DNA from: a virus
Reading direction: 5' to 3' (one strand)
DNA length: 31,975 bases
Virus record (IMG/VR): IMGVR_UViG_3300042261_000055
Location: 1 to 31,975 of that record
Within the stretch, counting starts at the first letter, position 1; each line of letters starts with the position of its first letter. The notes under the pieces are model-generated. The model was not told the origin of the DNA and searched no databases. It was given only the letters and a program-made list of their open reading frames with translations. Positions 5,575-12,480 of this stretch are shown one piece after another. Both the position numbers and the translations under genes were made by a program.

Positions 5575-5999
5575 TGCAAGAACGAAAGCCAATGGTGGTT
5601 GCGTTTATCGTAGCCTTGATATGGGTATGGGCTACGCCCGTGATAGAAGAACCGACAAAGATTATTCCTATTAAGATACCGATAATTAAAGCAAGAACCA
5701 AAGCAACAATGGCAGAAAAGAAAGCCAATAAGGAAATGGCTAAAGATTTTGCTTGGGCTGGCTATGGTTGGCGTGGACAACATTGGACTTGTATTGAAAA
5801 ACTATTTACTGCCGAGAGTAGGTTTGACCACTTAGCAAACAACCCTAAGTCTACTGCGTATGGTATCGGTCAGGTCTTAAATGAAACCTCAAGCGACCCT
5901 GCAATACAGATATTAAAAGCGTATCAGTATATTAACTTTCGTTATAGTGGGTCTCCCTGTAAAGCGTGGGTCTTCCATCTTAAGACAGGACATTACTGA
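5574..5999 (+). CDS. Membrane-anchored lytic transglycosylase-like protein (141 aa)
   Basis: Residues 7-21 (MVVAFIVALIWVWAT) form a signal anchor. A linker rich in Lys and Ile leads to a compact SLT/lysozyme-like domain: YGWRGQHWTCIEKLFTAESR, N-x-x-S-x-AYGIGQ, then a D-x-x-IQ...YI..RY segment and C-x-AW. E81 in AESR is the candidate catalytic glutamate. Such proteins cleave the glycan chain of peptidoglycan. It lies far from the lysis genes (13.4-14.3 kb) and on the opposite strand in an early-type operon, so a role other than final lysis, such as local wall remodelling, is possible. Confidence 0.8.
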   Translation: MQERKPMVVAFIVALIWVWATPVIEEPTKIIPIKIPIIKARTKATMAEKKANKEMAKDFAWAGYGWRGQHWTCIEKLFTAESRFDHLANNPKSTAYGIGQVLNETSSDPAIQILKAYQYINFRYSGSPCKAWVFHLKTGHY

Positions 6000-6175
6000 T
6001 GTTAGACTTACGGGGCAAACCTGTAGTAGTATGCGTATGTGGTAGCAAAATGTGGCAATTAAATGTGATGTGGGATACAGAGACAAGGGCAGTAGGTTGG
6101 TATGACCTTAAGCAAACTTGTATCGTATGTGGCGCATTAGCCACCGCACCTACACCAATAGACGAGGAGATATAA
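5999..6175 (+). CDS. Small zinc-ribbon protein (58 aa)
   Basis: Two Cys pairs (VCVCGSKMWQ at the N-terminus and CIVCG near residue 45) separated by a beta-like stretch form a typical zinc ribbon. TGATG overlap with the transglycosylase gene. Related small ribbons occur in actinobacteriophages, with unknown function. Confidence 0.6.
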   Translation: MLDLRGKPVVVCVCGSKMWQLNVMWDTETRAVGWYDLKQTCIVCGALATAPTPIDEEI

Positions 6176-6472
6176 ATGGATTATGTACTAGGGGCAATAA
6201 TAATTTTAATATGGGTTGGCATTTTAGTTGGGTCTATTAATCTTTTAATGAACACAATATCTTTTGATGATGGCTTGTTTGAAAGTAATTTACTAAACAT
6301 TGGACTTGCTATTGCTGGTTTGATTGTATGTATTGCTAGTGTGTTATGGTTGATAAGTAACGTAAAAGATAAGCCTTGTGTTAAATACGACACAACTTAC
6401 CAATACAACTCAGCGACCAAGACTACTATGCCTGTTCAGTATTGCGCTGTTGAGGGTGAGTGGGTTAAGTAG
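6176..6472 (+). CDS. Two-helix membrane protein (98 aa)
   Basis: Hydrophobic helices at about residues 4-24 and 42-62, with a polar Cys-containing C-terminal domain (about 35 residues). GAGGAG upstream of the ATG; TAGTG overlap downstream. The two cysteines flanking a Tyr/Thr-rich stretch could form a disulphide outside the membrane. Function unknown. Confidence 0.65.
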   Translation: MDYVLGAIIILIWVGILVGSINLLMNTISFDDGLFESNLLNIGLAIAGLIVCIASVLWLISNVKDKPCVKYDTTYQYNSATKTTMPVQYCAVEGEWVK

Positions 6473-6642
6473 TGCCGACATATGACTACGAGTGTCCAGG
6501 TGAGGGCTTAAGACGTGAGTTGCAACTACCAGTAGGACACGAGCAACCAATGTGCGAAACTTGTGGCGCACCAATGAACAGAATTTATACAGCAAACCCT
6601 ATCCACTTCAAGGGGTCAGGGTTCTACAAGACAGGGGGATAA
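6472..6642 (+). CDS. FmdB-like zinc-ribbon protein (56 aa)
   Basis: MPTYDYECPG at the start, MCETCGAPMNRIY in the middle and HFKGSGFYKTG at the end match the compact FmdB/CxxC regulatory-protein family. The usual second cysteine of the first CxxC is absent (CPGE instead), leaving three Cys, so metal binding may be altered. GTG start overlapping the previous TAG. The family's function is not firmly established. Confidence 0.7.
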   Translation: MPTYDYECPGEGLRRELQLPVGHEQPMCETCGAPMNRIYTANPIHFKGSGFYKTGG

Positions 6643-6643
6643 G

Positions 6644-6805
6644 ATGTGGGGAAACTATAAATTATTTTGTACAAAATGTGATGCAATTTGTGAGGGCTAC
6701 GCTGGTAACAATACAGAGTGGGCAGATGATTGTGTGTGGTGTGGATTAGATACAGGCACACGCTCTTTTATGGAAGGCTTTAAGATTTTACAGGAGAGAA
6801 AATGA
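6644..6805 (+). CDS. Small zinc-ribbon protein (53 aa)
   Basis: CTKC, a further Cys, then CVWC: a four-to-five-Cys ribbon. AGGGGG precedes the ATG by about six bases; the stop overlaps the next ATG. Family unknown. Confidence 0.55.
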   Translation: MWGNYKLFCTKCDAICEGYAGNNTEWADDCVWCGLDTGTRSFMEGFKILQERK

Positions 6806-6903
6806 TTGAACTAGTATGTCCAAAGTGTAATGAAGTATTTGAAAGACGAGGCGCAAAGCGCGGTGGCAAACCTTATTGCAACAAGTGTAGTGCTAAGAAA
6901 TGA
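6802..6903 (+). CDS. Mini zinc ribbon (33 aa)
   Basis: CPKC and CNKC separated by 16 residues with a basic linker (RRGAKRGG), a self-contained zinc ribbon. ACAGGAGAG is an excellent ribosome site. ATGA overlaps on both sides. Likely a nucleic-acid or protein-binding knuckle. Confidence 0.55.
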   Translation: MIELVCPKCNEVFERRGAKRGGKPYCNKCSAKK

Positions 6904-7013
6904 TTAAGTTATTAGAAAGAACAGGACACATTTGGTTTCCTATTCTAGCCCTATCAGGATATATCGCTTTCGTCTTGTCCCTCTATTTCATTCTCGTCGC
7001 TATCGCTGGCTAA
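6900..7013 (+). CDS. Single-pass membrane peptide overlapping the sigma gene antisense (37 aa)
   Basis: MIKLLERTGHIWFPI leads into a strong hydrophobic stretch (ILALSGYIAFVLSLYF continuing to the end). Coupled to the previous gene by ATGA, without a strong ribosome site of its own. Its last 60 bases are antisense to the acidic C-terminal tail of the sigma-like gene (6954-7625). Either a real last gene of the early operon or a by-product of that tail's codons. Confidence 0.4.
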   Translation: MIKLLERTGHIWFPILALSGYIAFVLSLYFILVAIAG

Positions 7014-7625
7014 GTCGTGGTCAATGAATGGTTTATGACCACCTAACCTACGGATTAACCTATTAATAGCGCGGTTGTGTCTCATACGAGCACTATCTTC
7101 TGACCCAAGACTTAAGACATTAGCAATCTCTTTGAAGTCCATAGGTTGTGCGTGTCTTAAGAAAAGAATTTGTCTATCATCTTTGCTTAGTTTCCAGTAT
7201 GCGCTATCAATCTCTAGCATAAAGACCATCACGTTACCACCCTCTGATGGTGCAGTGGGGCGACCAACTCTACCAAGATTTAGTTTATGTGTTACGCCAA
7301 ACTCCTGTCTTAATACGGCAGGAAGAATTGCTTCCACAATTGACGCATCATAGTAGTAAAGGTCAGAAGTATCATAGCCAATAGTCTTTGCTTTCCACTT
7401 CTGGCAGTAATCAATCGCTTGGTTGCGCAGAGATTTGTAAATTAAATTTTTAGCATCCCTCTCACCTTTGGCTTCCCACTCCTTTAACTTATTAGGATGT
7501 TCAGCAAACCATAACCAAAGGTTCTGTCTTAGGTCAGAGACTTCTACCATATCAAACTTCCTATGGTATTCAATGGCAACACTATCTACAATGTATTCCC
7601 ACTTCTTTACTTCATCCCAATTCAT
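6954..7625 (-). CDS. RNA polymerase sigma-factor-like protein (223 aa)
   Basis: An N-terminal region 2-like part (VEVSDLRQNLWLWF..., NLIYKSLRNQAIDYCQKW) and a C-terminal region 4-like HTH (LSKDDRQILFLRHAQPMDF-KEIANVL...RMRHNRAINRLIRRL) resemble sigma-70/ECF-type proteins and related phage sigma-like proteins. A very acidic tail (about 25 residues) follows. I chose the ATG at 7625 with GAGG upstream over a TTG three codons earlier; it overlaps the end of the upstream gene. Last gene of the replication operon; it may direct host RNA polymerase to late promoters, which is inference. Confidence 0.65.
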   Translation of the reverse strand: MNWDEVKKWEYIVDSVAIEYHRKFDMVEVSDLRQNLWLWFAEHPNKLKEWEAKGERDAKNLIYKSLRNQAIDYCQKWKAKTIGYDTSDLYYYDASIVEAILPAVLRQEFGVTHKLNLGRVGRPTAPSEGGNVMVFMLEIDSAYWKLSKDDRQILFLRHAQPMDFKEIANVLSLGSEDSARMRHNRAINRLIRRLGGHKPFIDHDLASDSDENEIEGQDESDIS

Positions 7626-8109
7626 CCGCCTCAATACCTTTTATCTGCTCAATCGGCACTCGCCATCCGTCTATGTCTGCTTTGTAATAGTTGTCGTTCA
7701 TATAATCATCTGCTTTGAATGAGCCATAAATTTCTACCTGAGAATAATACTCTTCATCTAAAACTTTAACACCAACAATTGTTCTACCAATATCTTTTTT
7801 CCAGAATGGAATTGAATCTTGGGTGCGAACGGTTCGTATCTCTAAGTCTCCGACATCAGATATATTCTTGCGTTGCTTGTGGTATTCATTAGGATACCAG
7901 GGGACCGACCATTGTAGGTTGTATGTTCTAGCCACCGCCCACTCAGCAACATTCGCTCTGATGTTAGCGTTAATCTCTGGCTCTAACTTGCCTAGTCTTT
8001 TACCTGCTGCATAGTTAGGTCGGTCAACCGAACCAAACTTGGTGAGCCAACGCTCTACCGCAAGCAAAGTGCAGACACGAACTTCATCTTTGGTTAGTTG
8101 AATTATCAC
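7612..8109 (-). CDS. PD-(D/E)XK nuclease-like protein (165 aa)
   Basis: GTG start in a GTGA overlap. A helix with E56 (NVAEWAVARTYNL) is followed by a strand with D88-x-E90-x-R92 (VGDLEIRTVR) and V-x-V; this helix-strand layout with E, D and E-x-R/K resembles a small endonuclease-like phage family. R instead of K at the last position means the activity is uncertain. The C-terminus (DGWRVPIEQI) fits a closing strand. Located among replication genes. Confidence 0.45.
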   Translation of the reverse strand: MIIQLTKDEVRVCTLLAVERWLTKFGSVDRPNYAAGKRLGKLEPEINANIRANVAEWAVARTYNLQWSVPWYPNEYHKQRKNISDVGDLEIRTVRTQDSIPFWKKDIGRTIVGVKVLDEEYYSQVEIYGSFKADDYMNDNYYKADIDGWRVPIEQIKGIEADELG

Positions 8110-8474
8110 TTATCCCATTTATCTCTTAGCACCATCAATGCAATGACGGCATAGTTAGCCAAGTCTTTATATGTATCTTCAATTGATTCATAGTTAGCAG
8201 ACTTATTGTTGTAATGCAAGTTCTTTAATCGTGCCATCTTGTCGTGCATACGCACAAGTAGTCCATTGATTGCACCGCCAGGTGCTTCAGATATATTCTT
8301 TGGTCCGTAATCCATATGCTTACGCACTAATAAATTACCTAACTCCCACATAATATCCATTACATCTTGTTCAAAAGTAGTGGCACTTCTATCGTTATCT
8401 TCAAACGAGTTTCCAAGTTCTGGACTTCTGTTATCTTCAGCCCCAAGTCGGTTATGTATTGAATAATTTGCCAT
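8106..8474 (-). CDS. DUF1599-like nucleotide-metabolism-associated protein (122 aa)
   Basis: KHMDYGPKNI, GLLVRMHDKMARLKNL and ESIEDTYKDLANYAVIALM are the core motifs of the DUF1599 family found in phages, thought to be linked to nucleotide modification or MazG-like nucleotide handling. The N-terminal 40 residues are polar and variable. The stop overlaps the next GTG. Its place between primase and nuclease-like genes fits nucleotide or DNA metabolism. Enzymatic activity is not established. Confidence 0.7.
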   Translation of the reverse strand: MANYSIHNRLGAEDNRSPELGNSFEDNDRSATTFEQDVMDIMWELGNLLVRKHMDYGPKNISEAPGGAINGLLVRMHDKMARLKNLHYNNKSANYESIEDTYKDLANYAVIALMVLRDKWDK

Positions 8475-8480
8475 ACTTCT

Positions 8481-8840
8481 TCACTCTCCACCCTCTTCTT
8501 GCTCATTAAACTTCCCCTCTAATAATGACTTAAGACTATCTTCAAAGCGTAACATCTCTGAATCTACCACTACGTCTTCAATCATATCTTCAAGGACATC
8601 TGAATCGTGTTCCGCAGCGAATAGTGTAACATAAGTAGATTGTGTAATTTGTCTTATTTGTTCTGGATTATCTGCATACTCATAGAAAAATCTAAGTAAA
8701 GAACCAATCATTAACTTATACCCGCTGGGCAAAATTATTGCTGGGTCAAACTCATCTTCATCTTCAGGTATATGATGGTCCACTAAATCAAATCCTGATT
8801 CAAAGTGTTGACCACATTCTTCGCAAAAGTAATCATCCAT
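8481..8840 (-). CDS. Acidic protein with N-terminal C2H2 finger (119 aa)
   Basis: FCEECGQHFESGFDLVDHHI forms a C2H2-type zinc finger. A helical acidic body follows. It overlaps the primase TOPRIM ORF by eight bases (ATGGATGA). Proteins of this layout are known from actinobacteriophages near replication genes; role unknown, possibly an accessory factor. Confidence 0.6.
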   Translation of the reverse strand: MDDYFCEECGQHFESGFDLVDHHIPEDEDEFDPAIILPSGYKLMIGSLLRFFYEYADNPEQIRQITQSTYVTLFAAEHDSDVLEDMIEDVVVDSEMLRFEDSLKSLLEGKFNEQEEGGE

Positions 8841-9456
8841 TAAATTTTACCTTGGACCTAATATAATCTAGTCCATATTGCACATACATTGAATTAACAT
8901 CTTCCCCGTCAGGTAATTGGACGATAGTAACTGGCAGTTCGCGGGCAAGACTACGGGCGAATTCTGTTCCTGCCTGGTCTCCGTCAGCAAAGACGAACAC
9001 TCTCTCAAAGTCTGCAAGCAATCGTGTGTAGTGTCGCTTCCACGAGTTCGCACCTGGAACTCCAATGCAAGGTATACCAATGCAAGCAGACATAGTAAGT
9101 GTATCAAGTTCACCCTCACATACTCCTATAAAATCTCCAGCCCTTTCAACATCAAGGACGTTATACATCTTGGTCTCTGCACCAGTAAGCCCCATATACT
9201 TAGGCTCAACCGCGGGGTTTAGCGACCTAAAACGTAAGTCTACAATACCAGTCTTAGTGATATAAGGAATAGATAACCTACCAGCAAAGGCTTCGTGACC
9301 TGTTTCAGGCTCTACGACTACGCCTAATCGCGCCAGACGTGCTACCTCTAGAGGAATTCCTCTTTGCTTGAGGTAGGCTTCCGCCTGATAAATGTTTTCC
9401 GCGTATCGTTCTGTTGCTCGTCCCAACAATTCTTTCTGCGAATGACTTTGCTTCAC
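8833..9456 (-). CDS. DNA primase, TOPRIM part (207 aa)
   Basis: A DnaG-type catalytic core: linker with YLKQRGIPLEVARLARLGVV, GRLSIPY, then the TOPRIM signature E114-G-E116-LDT and D158-G-D160-QAG, which coordinate catalytic metal ions. It makes RNA primers for the replicative polymerase. It lacks the zinc-binding N-terminus, which lies in the overlapping upstream ORF (9305-9685) in another frame. The GTG at 9456 has GGAGGG 11 bases upstream, a perfect but somewhat distant ribosome site. Either a separately translated subunit or the product of frameshifting; an assembly indel is the mundane alternative. Confidence 0.8.
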   Translation of the reverse strand: MKQSHSQKELLGRATERYAENIYQAEAYLKQRGIPLEVARLARLGVVVEPETGHEAFAGRLSIPYITKTGIVDLRFRSLNPAVEPKYMGLTGAETKMYNVLDVERAGDFIGVCEGELDTLTMSACIGIPCIGVPGANSWKRHYTRLLADFERVFVFADGDQAGTEFARSLARELPVTIVQLPDGEDVNSMYVQYGLDYIRSKVKFNG

Positions 9457-9685
9457 GAATATCTATTCCCTCCTGCTTTGAAATTATTTGTAAACTATTT
9501 CCTTGTACTCCACACGCAAAGCAGATGAAGATGTTCTTATCAAGATTTGCACTTCCAGACTGGTGTGTATCAGAGTGAAAGGGACACTTAAGGTTAACTT
9601 GTCCGTGTGTGCTTCTGAGTTTTGCTCCATAGTGCTCAAGGATTTCCTTGATACTTGGCAAGTCGTTATCAATTTTTATCACCAT
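9305..9685 (-). CDS. DNA primase, CHC2 zinc-finger part (126 aa, possibly frameshifted)
   Basis: C34, H37, C55 and C58 in CPFHSD...FICFACG form the CHC2 zinc finger of DnaG-type primases, which recognises template. After about residue 85 (AKSFAERIVG) the sequence turns Ser/Arg-rich and unlike primase. Meanwhile the +1 frame carries the expected continuation (RATERYAENIYQAEAYLKQR). The last 152 bases overlap the TOPRIM ORF. The start overlaps 9669-10013 by 17 bases, with GGCAGG upstream of the ATG. Confidence 0.75.
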   Translation of the reverse strand: MVIKIDNDLPSIKEILEHYGAKLRSTHGQVNLKCPFHSDTHQSGSANLDKNIFICFACGVQGNSLQIISKQEGIDIREAKSFAERIVGTSNRTIRGKHLSGGSLPQAKRNSSRGSTSGAIRRSRRA

Positions 9686-10013
9686 ATCCTGCCTCTCGCA
9701 GTAGCCACACTAGGTCTTCACCTCTAAGAAGTGTAACCCAATCACCTACTGACTTCTCTCCTTGTCCATTAAGTCTTAAGACTACAATGCCGAGGTCTTC
9801 ACTCTTCCTGTCTTTTAGTTGTGCAATTGCAGCAGCAGGATTAAATCCTGTGCGTGCTTTTATTTCCCAGTCAATACCAATCGTCCCAGTAATATCAGTA
9901 CCACTGCGCCCTGCGCCAGTAGATTCAGCAAATGGAAAACCATTCTCTGATAGGTAGTTAGCCCAAACCTTTTGAGTTCGGTAACCTCTATGTTTACGGG
10001 ATTGACTTGGCAC
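9669..10013 (-). CDS. Hjc-like PD-(D/E)XK endonuclease / resolvase (114 aa)
   Basis: An N-terminal basic segment (SRKHRGYRTQKVWANYL) and the core GRSGTDITG...WEIKAR with D40, E50 and K52 match the PD-(D/E)XK catalytic site of small Holliday-junction-type resolvases. Q65 and K67 lie in the next helix. It would trim or resolve branched DNA made during replication. GTG start adjoining the previous stop. Confidence 0.65.
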   Translation of the reverse strand: MPSQSRKHRGYRTQKVWANYLSENGFPFAESTGAGRSGTDITGTIGIDWEIKARTGFNPAAAIAQLKDRKSEDLGIVVLRLNGQGEKSVGDWVTLLRGEDLVWLLREAGYGDKN

Positions 10014-10223
10014 TTAAGGCGCGCTCTTATCTCCAGAGATGATACGCACTGCCCACTCAAGTCCATCAACTACACCATCAGTGTATTCACCCTTAACTTC
10101 GGGACGCTCTGCTAATATCTTATTAACAATACGACCCAATTTATCTTTGACCATTAAGTCTGCTTGTGCAAGAATGGTTGCACGCATCTCTTGGGTCATA
10201 TCGTCTTCTTCTTCTCTAATCAT
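10014..10223 (-). CDS. Small helical protein (69 aa)
   Basis: Charged helical protein (LVKDKLGRIVNKILAERPEV, DGVVDGLEWAVRIISG). AGGAATACAA precedes the ATG. It abuts the resolvase-like gene and follows the helicase. Similar small proteins are seen in actinobacteriophage replication regions; role unknown, perhaps an accessory factor. Confidence 0.55.
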   Translation of the reverse strand: MIREEEDDMTQEMRATILAQADLMVKDKLGRIVNKILAERPEVKGEYTDGVVDGLEWAVRIISGDKSAP

Positions 10224-10231
10224 TTGTATTC

Positions 10232-11014
10232 CTAGTTTGCTTCAGGTAAGTCTGCCATATACATATATTCAGGATTAAAAGACAACCACACATTTATGTT
10301 AGCATTAGCGTCTGCTTTCCCATAGCGGTTCTTCACTGGTGATATAGCCATTGATGTTCCCACAACTCCAAGTGTAGCAATTAACGCTGGAAGTTGTGCC
10401 ACCTTACCCTGTAATGCAGAACGTGGCTGGCAAGGTCGTCCCTCCACCGCCTCAGACGTATGATGTAAAACAATAACACCAGCATTTGTGTGTCTGGCTA
10501 AAAACTTTAATTCCTTCATAATGGCACGCATTGATGCGAACTCTTCCCCGCCATCTGTTGCAATATCCATCAAATTATCTACGAAAATAGCCACAGGTGG
10601 ACATCCCCATAGTTCTTCAAAGGCTTGAACCTCTTCATCAATATCTTGTAAGGTTGGACTAGATTCAAACGACCACACAATGTGTGAACCCCGCGAGAGT
10701 GTTGCCTTTGTCCAACCAATATCATTCTGTAGTAGATGTTCTACATCTGATTGGTTCTTACCTGAAATCATTGAGGCTAATCGCATAGCCATTGTGTGTG
10801 CGTTAGTATCTGCTGAGATATACAGAGTAGGTACACGCATATTAAGTGCCAAGGCTAGGGCTAGCGTTGACTTACCTACGCCTGGCGTTCCTGCCAGCAT
10901 AGATACTTCTGCCCTACGAAAGATAATCTTATTGTTATCAAATGCTTTGAACACAGAGGGCAATGGTTCTCCACCAATGTCTGCTCTGCCTACACTACGG
11001 ACAAGGGTTCTCAT
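10232..11014 (-). CDS. DnaB/RecA-fold ATPase, likely replicative helicase core (260 aa)
   Basis: Walker A GTPGVGKST (42-50), Walker B-like VAIFVDNLMD, and a later HH-T motif (VIVLHHTSEA) plus an Arg-rich PRSALQG loop fit RecA-fold DnaB or RadA-type ATPases. The length is about that of the DnaB C-terminal domain; no N-terminal primase-interaction domain is present. Probably the phage helicase working with the primase encoded just downstream. AAGGG lies before the ATG, which overlaps the previous stop (ATGA). Confidence 0.8.
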   Translation of the reverse strand: MRTLVRSVGRADIGGEPLPSVFKAFDNNKIIFRRAEVSMLAGTPGVGKSTLALALALNMRVPTLYISADTNAHTMAMRLASMISGKNQSDVEHLLQNDIGWTKATLSRGSHIVWSFESSPTLQDIDEEVQAFEELWGCPPVAIFVDNLMDIATDGGEEFASMRAIMKELKFLARHTNAGVIVLHHTSEAVEGRPCQPRSALQGKVAQLPALIATLGVVGTSMAISPVKNRYGKADANANINVWLSFNPEYMYMADLPEAN

Positions 11015-11157
11015 TTAGAGTAATCCCTTTCAATAATAAAATACCAAAATAAAAATTTTACAATGACTGATGGTTCAGAAAAATAAAGTTCAATACCAAG
11101 ACTTAAACCATCACCCTTGCCAAGAACAAATGCAACCTTGCCAATAATAATCATCAT
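11011..11157 (-). CDS. Small protein, paralogue of its upstream neighbour (48 aa)
   Basis: Contains LGKGDGLSLGIELYF, matching FGKWSFGIELYK of the neighbouring gene, then a hydrophobic aromatic C-terminus. ATGA overlaps on both sides. Beta-hairpin-like; no known family. Confidence 0.5.
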   Translation of the reverse strand: MMIIIGKVAFVLGKGDGLSLGIELYFSEPSVIVKFLFWYFIIERDYSK

Positions 11158-11294
11158 TTATATAACTCAATTCCAAATGACCACTTGCCAAAGTTAATTC
11201 CGATTTCCCATTCGTTAGCGATTGGATGTCCCCAGTTGGTTGCATAGATACCAAAGTCCCAAGACATATCATTGTGTGTTCTAATAAATCTCAT
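11154..11294 (-). CDS. Small aromatic-rich protein (46 aa)
   Basis: Encodes MRFIRTHNDMSWDFGIYATN and ends in WEIGINFGKWSFGIELYK. A clear GACAGGAG ribosome site follows a CTTAAGA motif. Trp/Gly/Ile-rich, likely beta. Coupled by ATGA to its paralogue. The function is unknown. Confidence 0.55.
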   Translation of the reverse strand: MRFIRTHNDMSWDFGIYATNWGHPIANEWEIGINFGKWSFGIELYK

Positions 11295-11367
11295 CTGTAA
11301 CTCCTGTCTTAAGATGATACAGGGGCAATTGACTTCCCCACTACAACTACCCCTATATCAATTCTAT

Positions 11368-11760
11368 TTAATTAACTGGTTTGCATTGGTCAGCACCTTG
11401 TGGTTGAGGGCAAGCCCAGAACGCATAAGGTTGACCGTTCTTCTTTGATACTCCGCTACGGAAAATACGCCCCCCGTGTACACAAGTTGGATTAGTAGAA
11501 CCTGTAGGTGCGGGACTCTGCGCCTGGGTTGAAGCGGAGGATGTGAATGGCTGAGTGCTTGGCGTGGAAGCGGTTGTCTGCAGGGGGGCTACATTGTATG
11601 CCGCAACTACTAGACGTTGAACGCTTGCAATCTGTGGTGAATAATCACCAATACCCTCTAGCAATACTGATAGTTCATCAGCAGTGTTAGCGCGAATGTT
11701 AATCATATCCCCTGATGGGGTTTTGTAGGAAACCTGTAGTTTCCAGTCCTCATTACTCAC
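11368..11760 (-). CDS. Zinc-ribbon protein with Pro/Ser/Thr linker (130 aa)
   Basis: Residues 1-55 form an alpha/beta domain, 56-90 a Ser/Thr/Pro/Gln linker, and 91-130 a zinc ribbon (CVHGGRIFRSGVSKKNGQPY, FWACP, QCKP). The ribbon pattern with G-x-SKK-x-G and F/W-x-CP resembles topoisomerase-type DNA-binding ribbons and those appended to phage nucleases and SSB-like proteins. Located between nuclease and helicase, so DNA binding is likely. GTG start with AAGGAG upstream. Confidence 0.6.
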   Translation of the reverse strand: MSNEDWKLQVSYKTPSGDMINIRANTADELSVLLEGIGDYSPQIASVQRLVVAAYNVAPLQTTASTPSTQPFTSSASTQAQSPAPTGSTNPTCVHGGRIFRSGVSKKNGQPYAFWACPQPQGADQCKPVN

Positions 11761-11878
11761 TGTCTTTCTCCTTTGGTATTAAAAGACTAAACAAATGTCT
11801 TGTTTCGTCTTGAGTAATTACTTTCAAGCCCGAAGCAGTAAAAATGCCACGACCTAAAATGTTATGGTTGATATTCAT
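11753..11878 (-). CDS. Small hypothetical protein (41 aa)
   Basis: MNINHNILGRGIFTASGLKV continues into a helical tail. TAATG with the nuclease gene upstream and overlap with the next GTG imply coupled translation. AAGAGAAG acts as ribosome site. No domain recognised. Confidence 0.5.
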   Translation of the reverse strand: MNINHNILGRGIFTASGLKVITQDETRHLFSLLIPKEKDSE

Positions 11879-12480
11879 TACTTCTCTTTCGTAAATGTGC
11901 AGTGTTCTGTTAATCCACAGAAACTACAACTAGATAGATTCGGTAGAAATATACCAGATTTGCGGGCTTTATCAAATGCAGCCACCATAAATTCTAGTTT
12001 GTCATAAGTGTATCCACTTAGGTCAATCATCTCTCCTGTCCCCGCCTCACGGCTCATCCAGTAGTTACCTAGATTGACTTGCACACCAAATGTTTGTTCC
12101 AACCCAATCTTGTAAAAACCAAGTTGAAGAAACGAAGTCGGTCTGCGTGACGAGGTTTTGAGGTCAAGAATCACAAGTTCTCCGTTAACCTCAAACACTC
12201 GGTCAATCACCATCTTCACAGGTACGTCTGCGATTACGGGATTGAGTTCTAGTTCAATGGCTCGGACACCTTGAGGTGTCTTCCAAATCTTCCAATCAGG
12301 ATTATTCTTACGCCATAAGATGTATTGCTCTACCCAGATAGGACCCTGAGTATTCCACCAGTTAGCATCTTCCTTATTTGGATTTGCTTTGGTTGCTCTG
12401 CCAGCAACACGGATATTAATTAAATCTAAATCTTTAGTCTCTGTCTGCCAAGCAGACTTCCATAGTTCAACACTAATCAT
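11878..12480 (-). CDS. RecB/Cas4-like PD-(D/E)XK exonuclease, main part (200 aa)
   Basis: D93, D106-x-K108 and Q119-x-x-x-Y123 (MVIDRVF, VILDLKTSS, LQLGFY) are the nuclease core motifs of RecB/Cas4/AddB-type exonucleases. C185, C188 and C194 near the end are three of the four expected Fe-S cluster ligands. The fourth, plus the N-terminal helices, lies in the overlapping ORF 12473-12661. I placed the start at ATG 12480, overlapping that ORF's TAG; the frame is open upstream to 12540. Likely processes DNA ends in replication or recombination. Confidence 0.75.
   Translation of the reverse strand: MISVELWKSAWQTETKDLDLINIRVAGRATKANPNKEDANWWNTQGPIWVEQYILWRKNNPDWKIWKTPQGVRAIELELNPVIADVPVKMVIDRVFEVNGELVILDLKTSSRRPTSFLQLGFYKIGLEQTFGVQVNLGNYWMSREAGTGEMIDLSGYTYDKLEFMVAAFDKARKSGIFLPNLSSCSFCGLTEHCTFTKEK

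Noticed and set aside
5525-5783. Two - strand hydrophobic ORFs
   Set aside because: They are antisense to the signal-anchor and linker of the transglycosylase-like gene, which has domain support.
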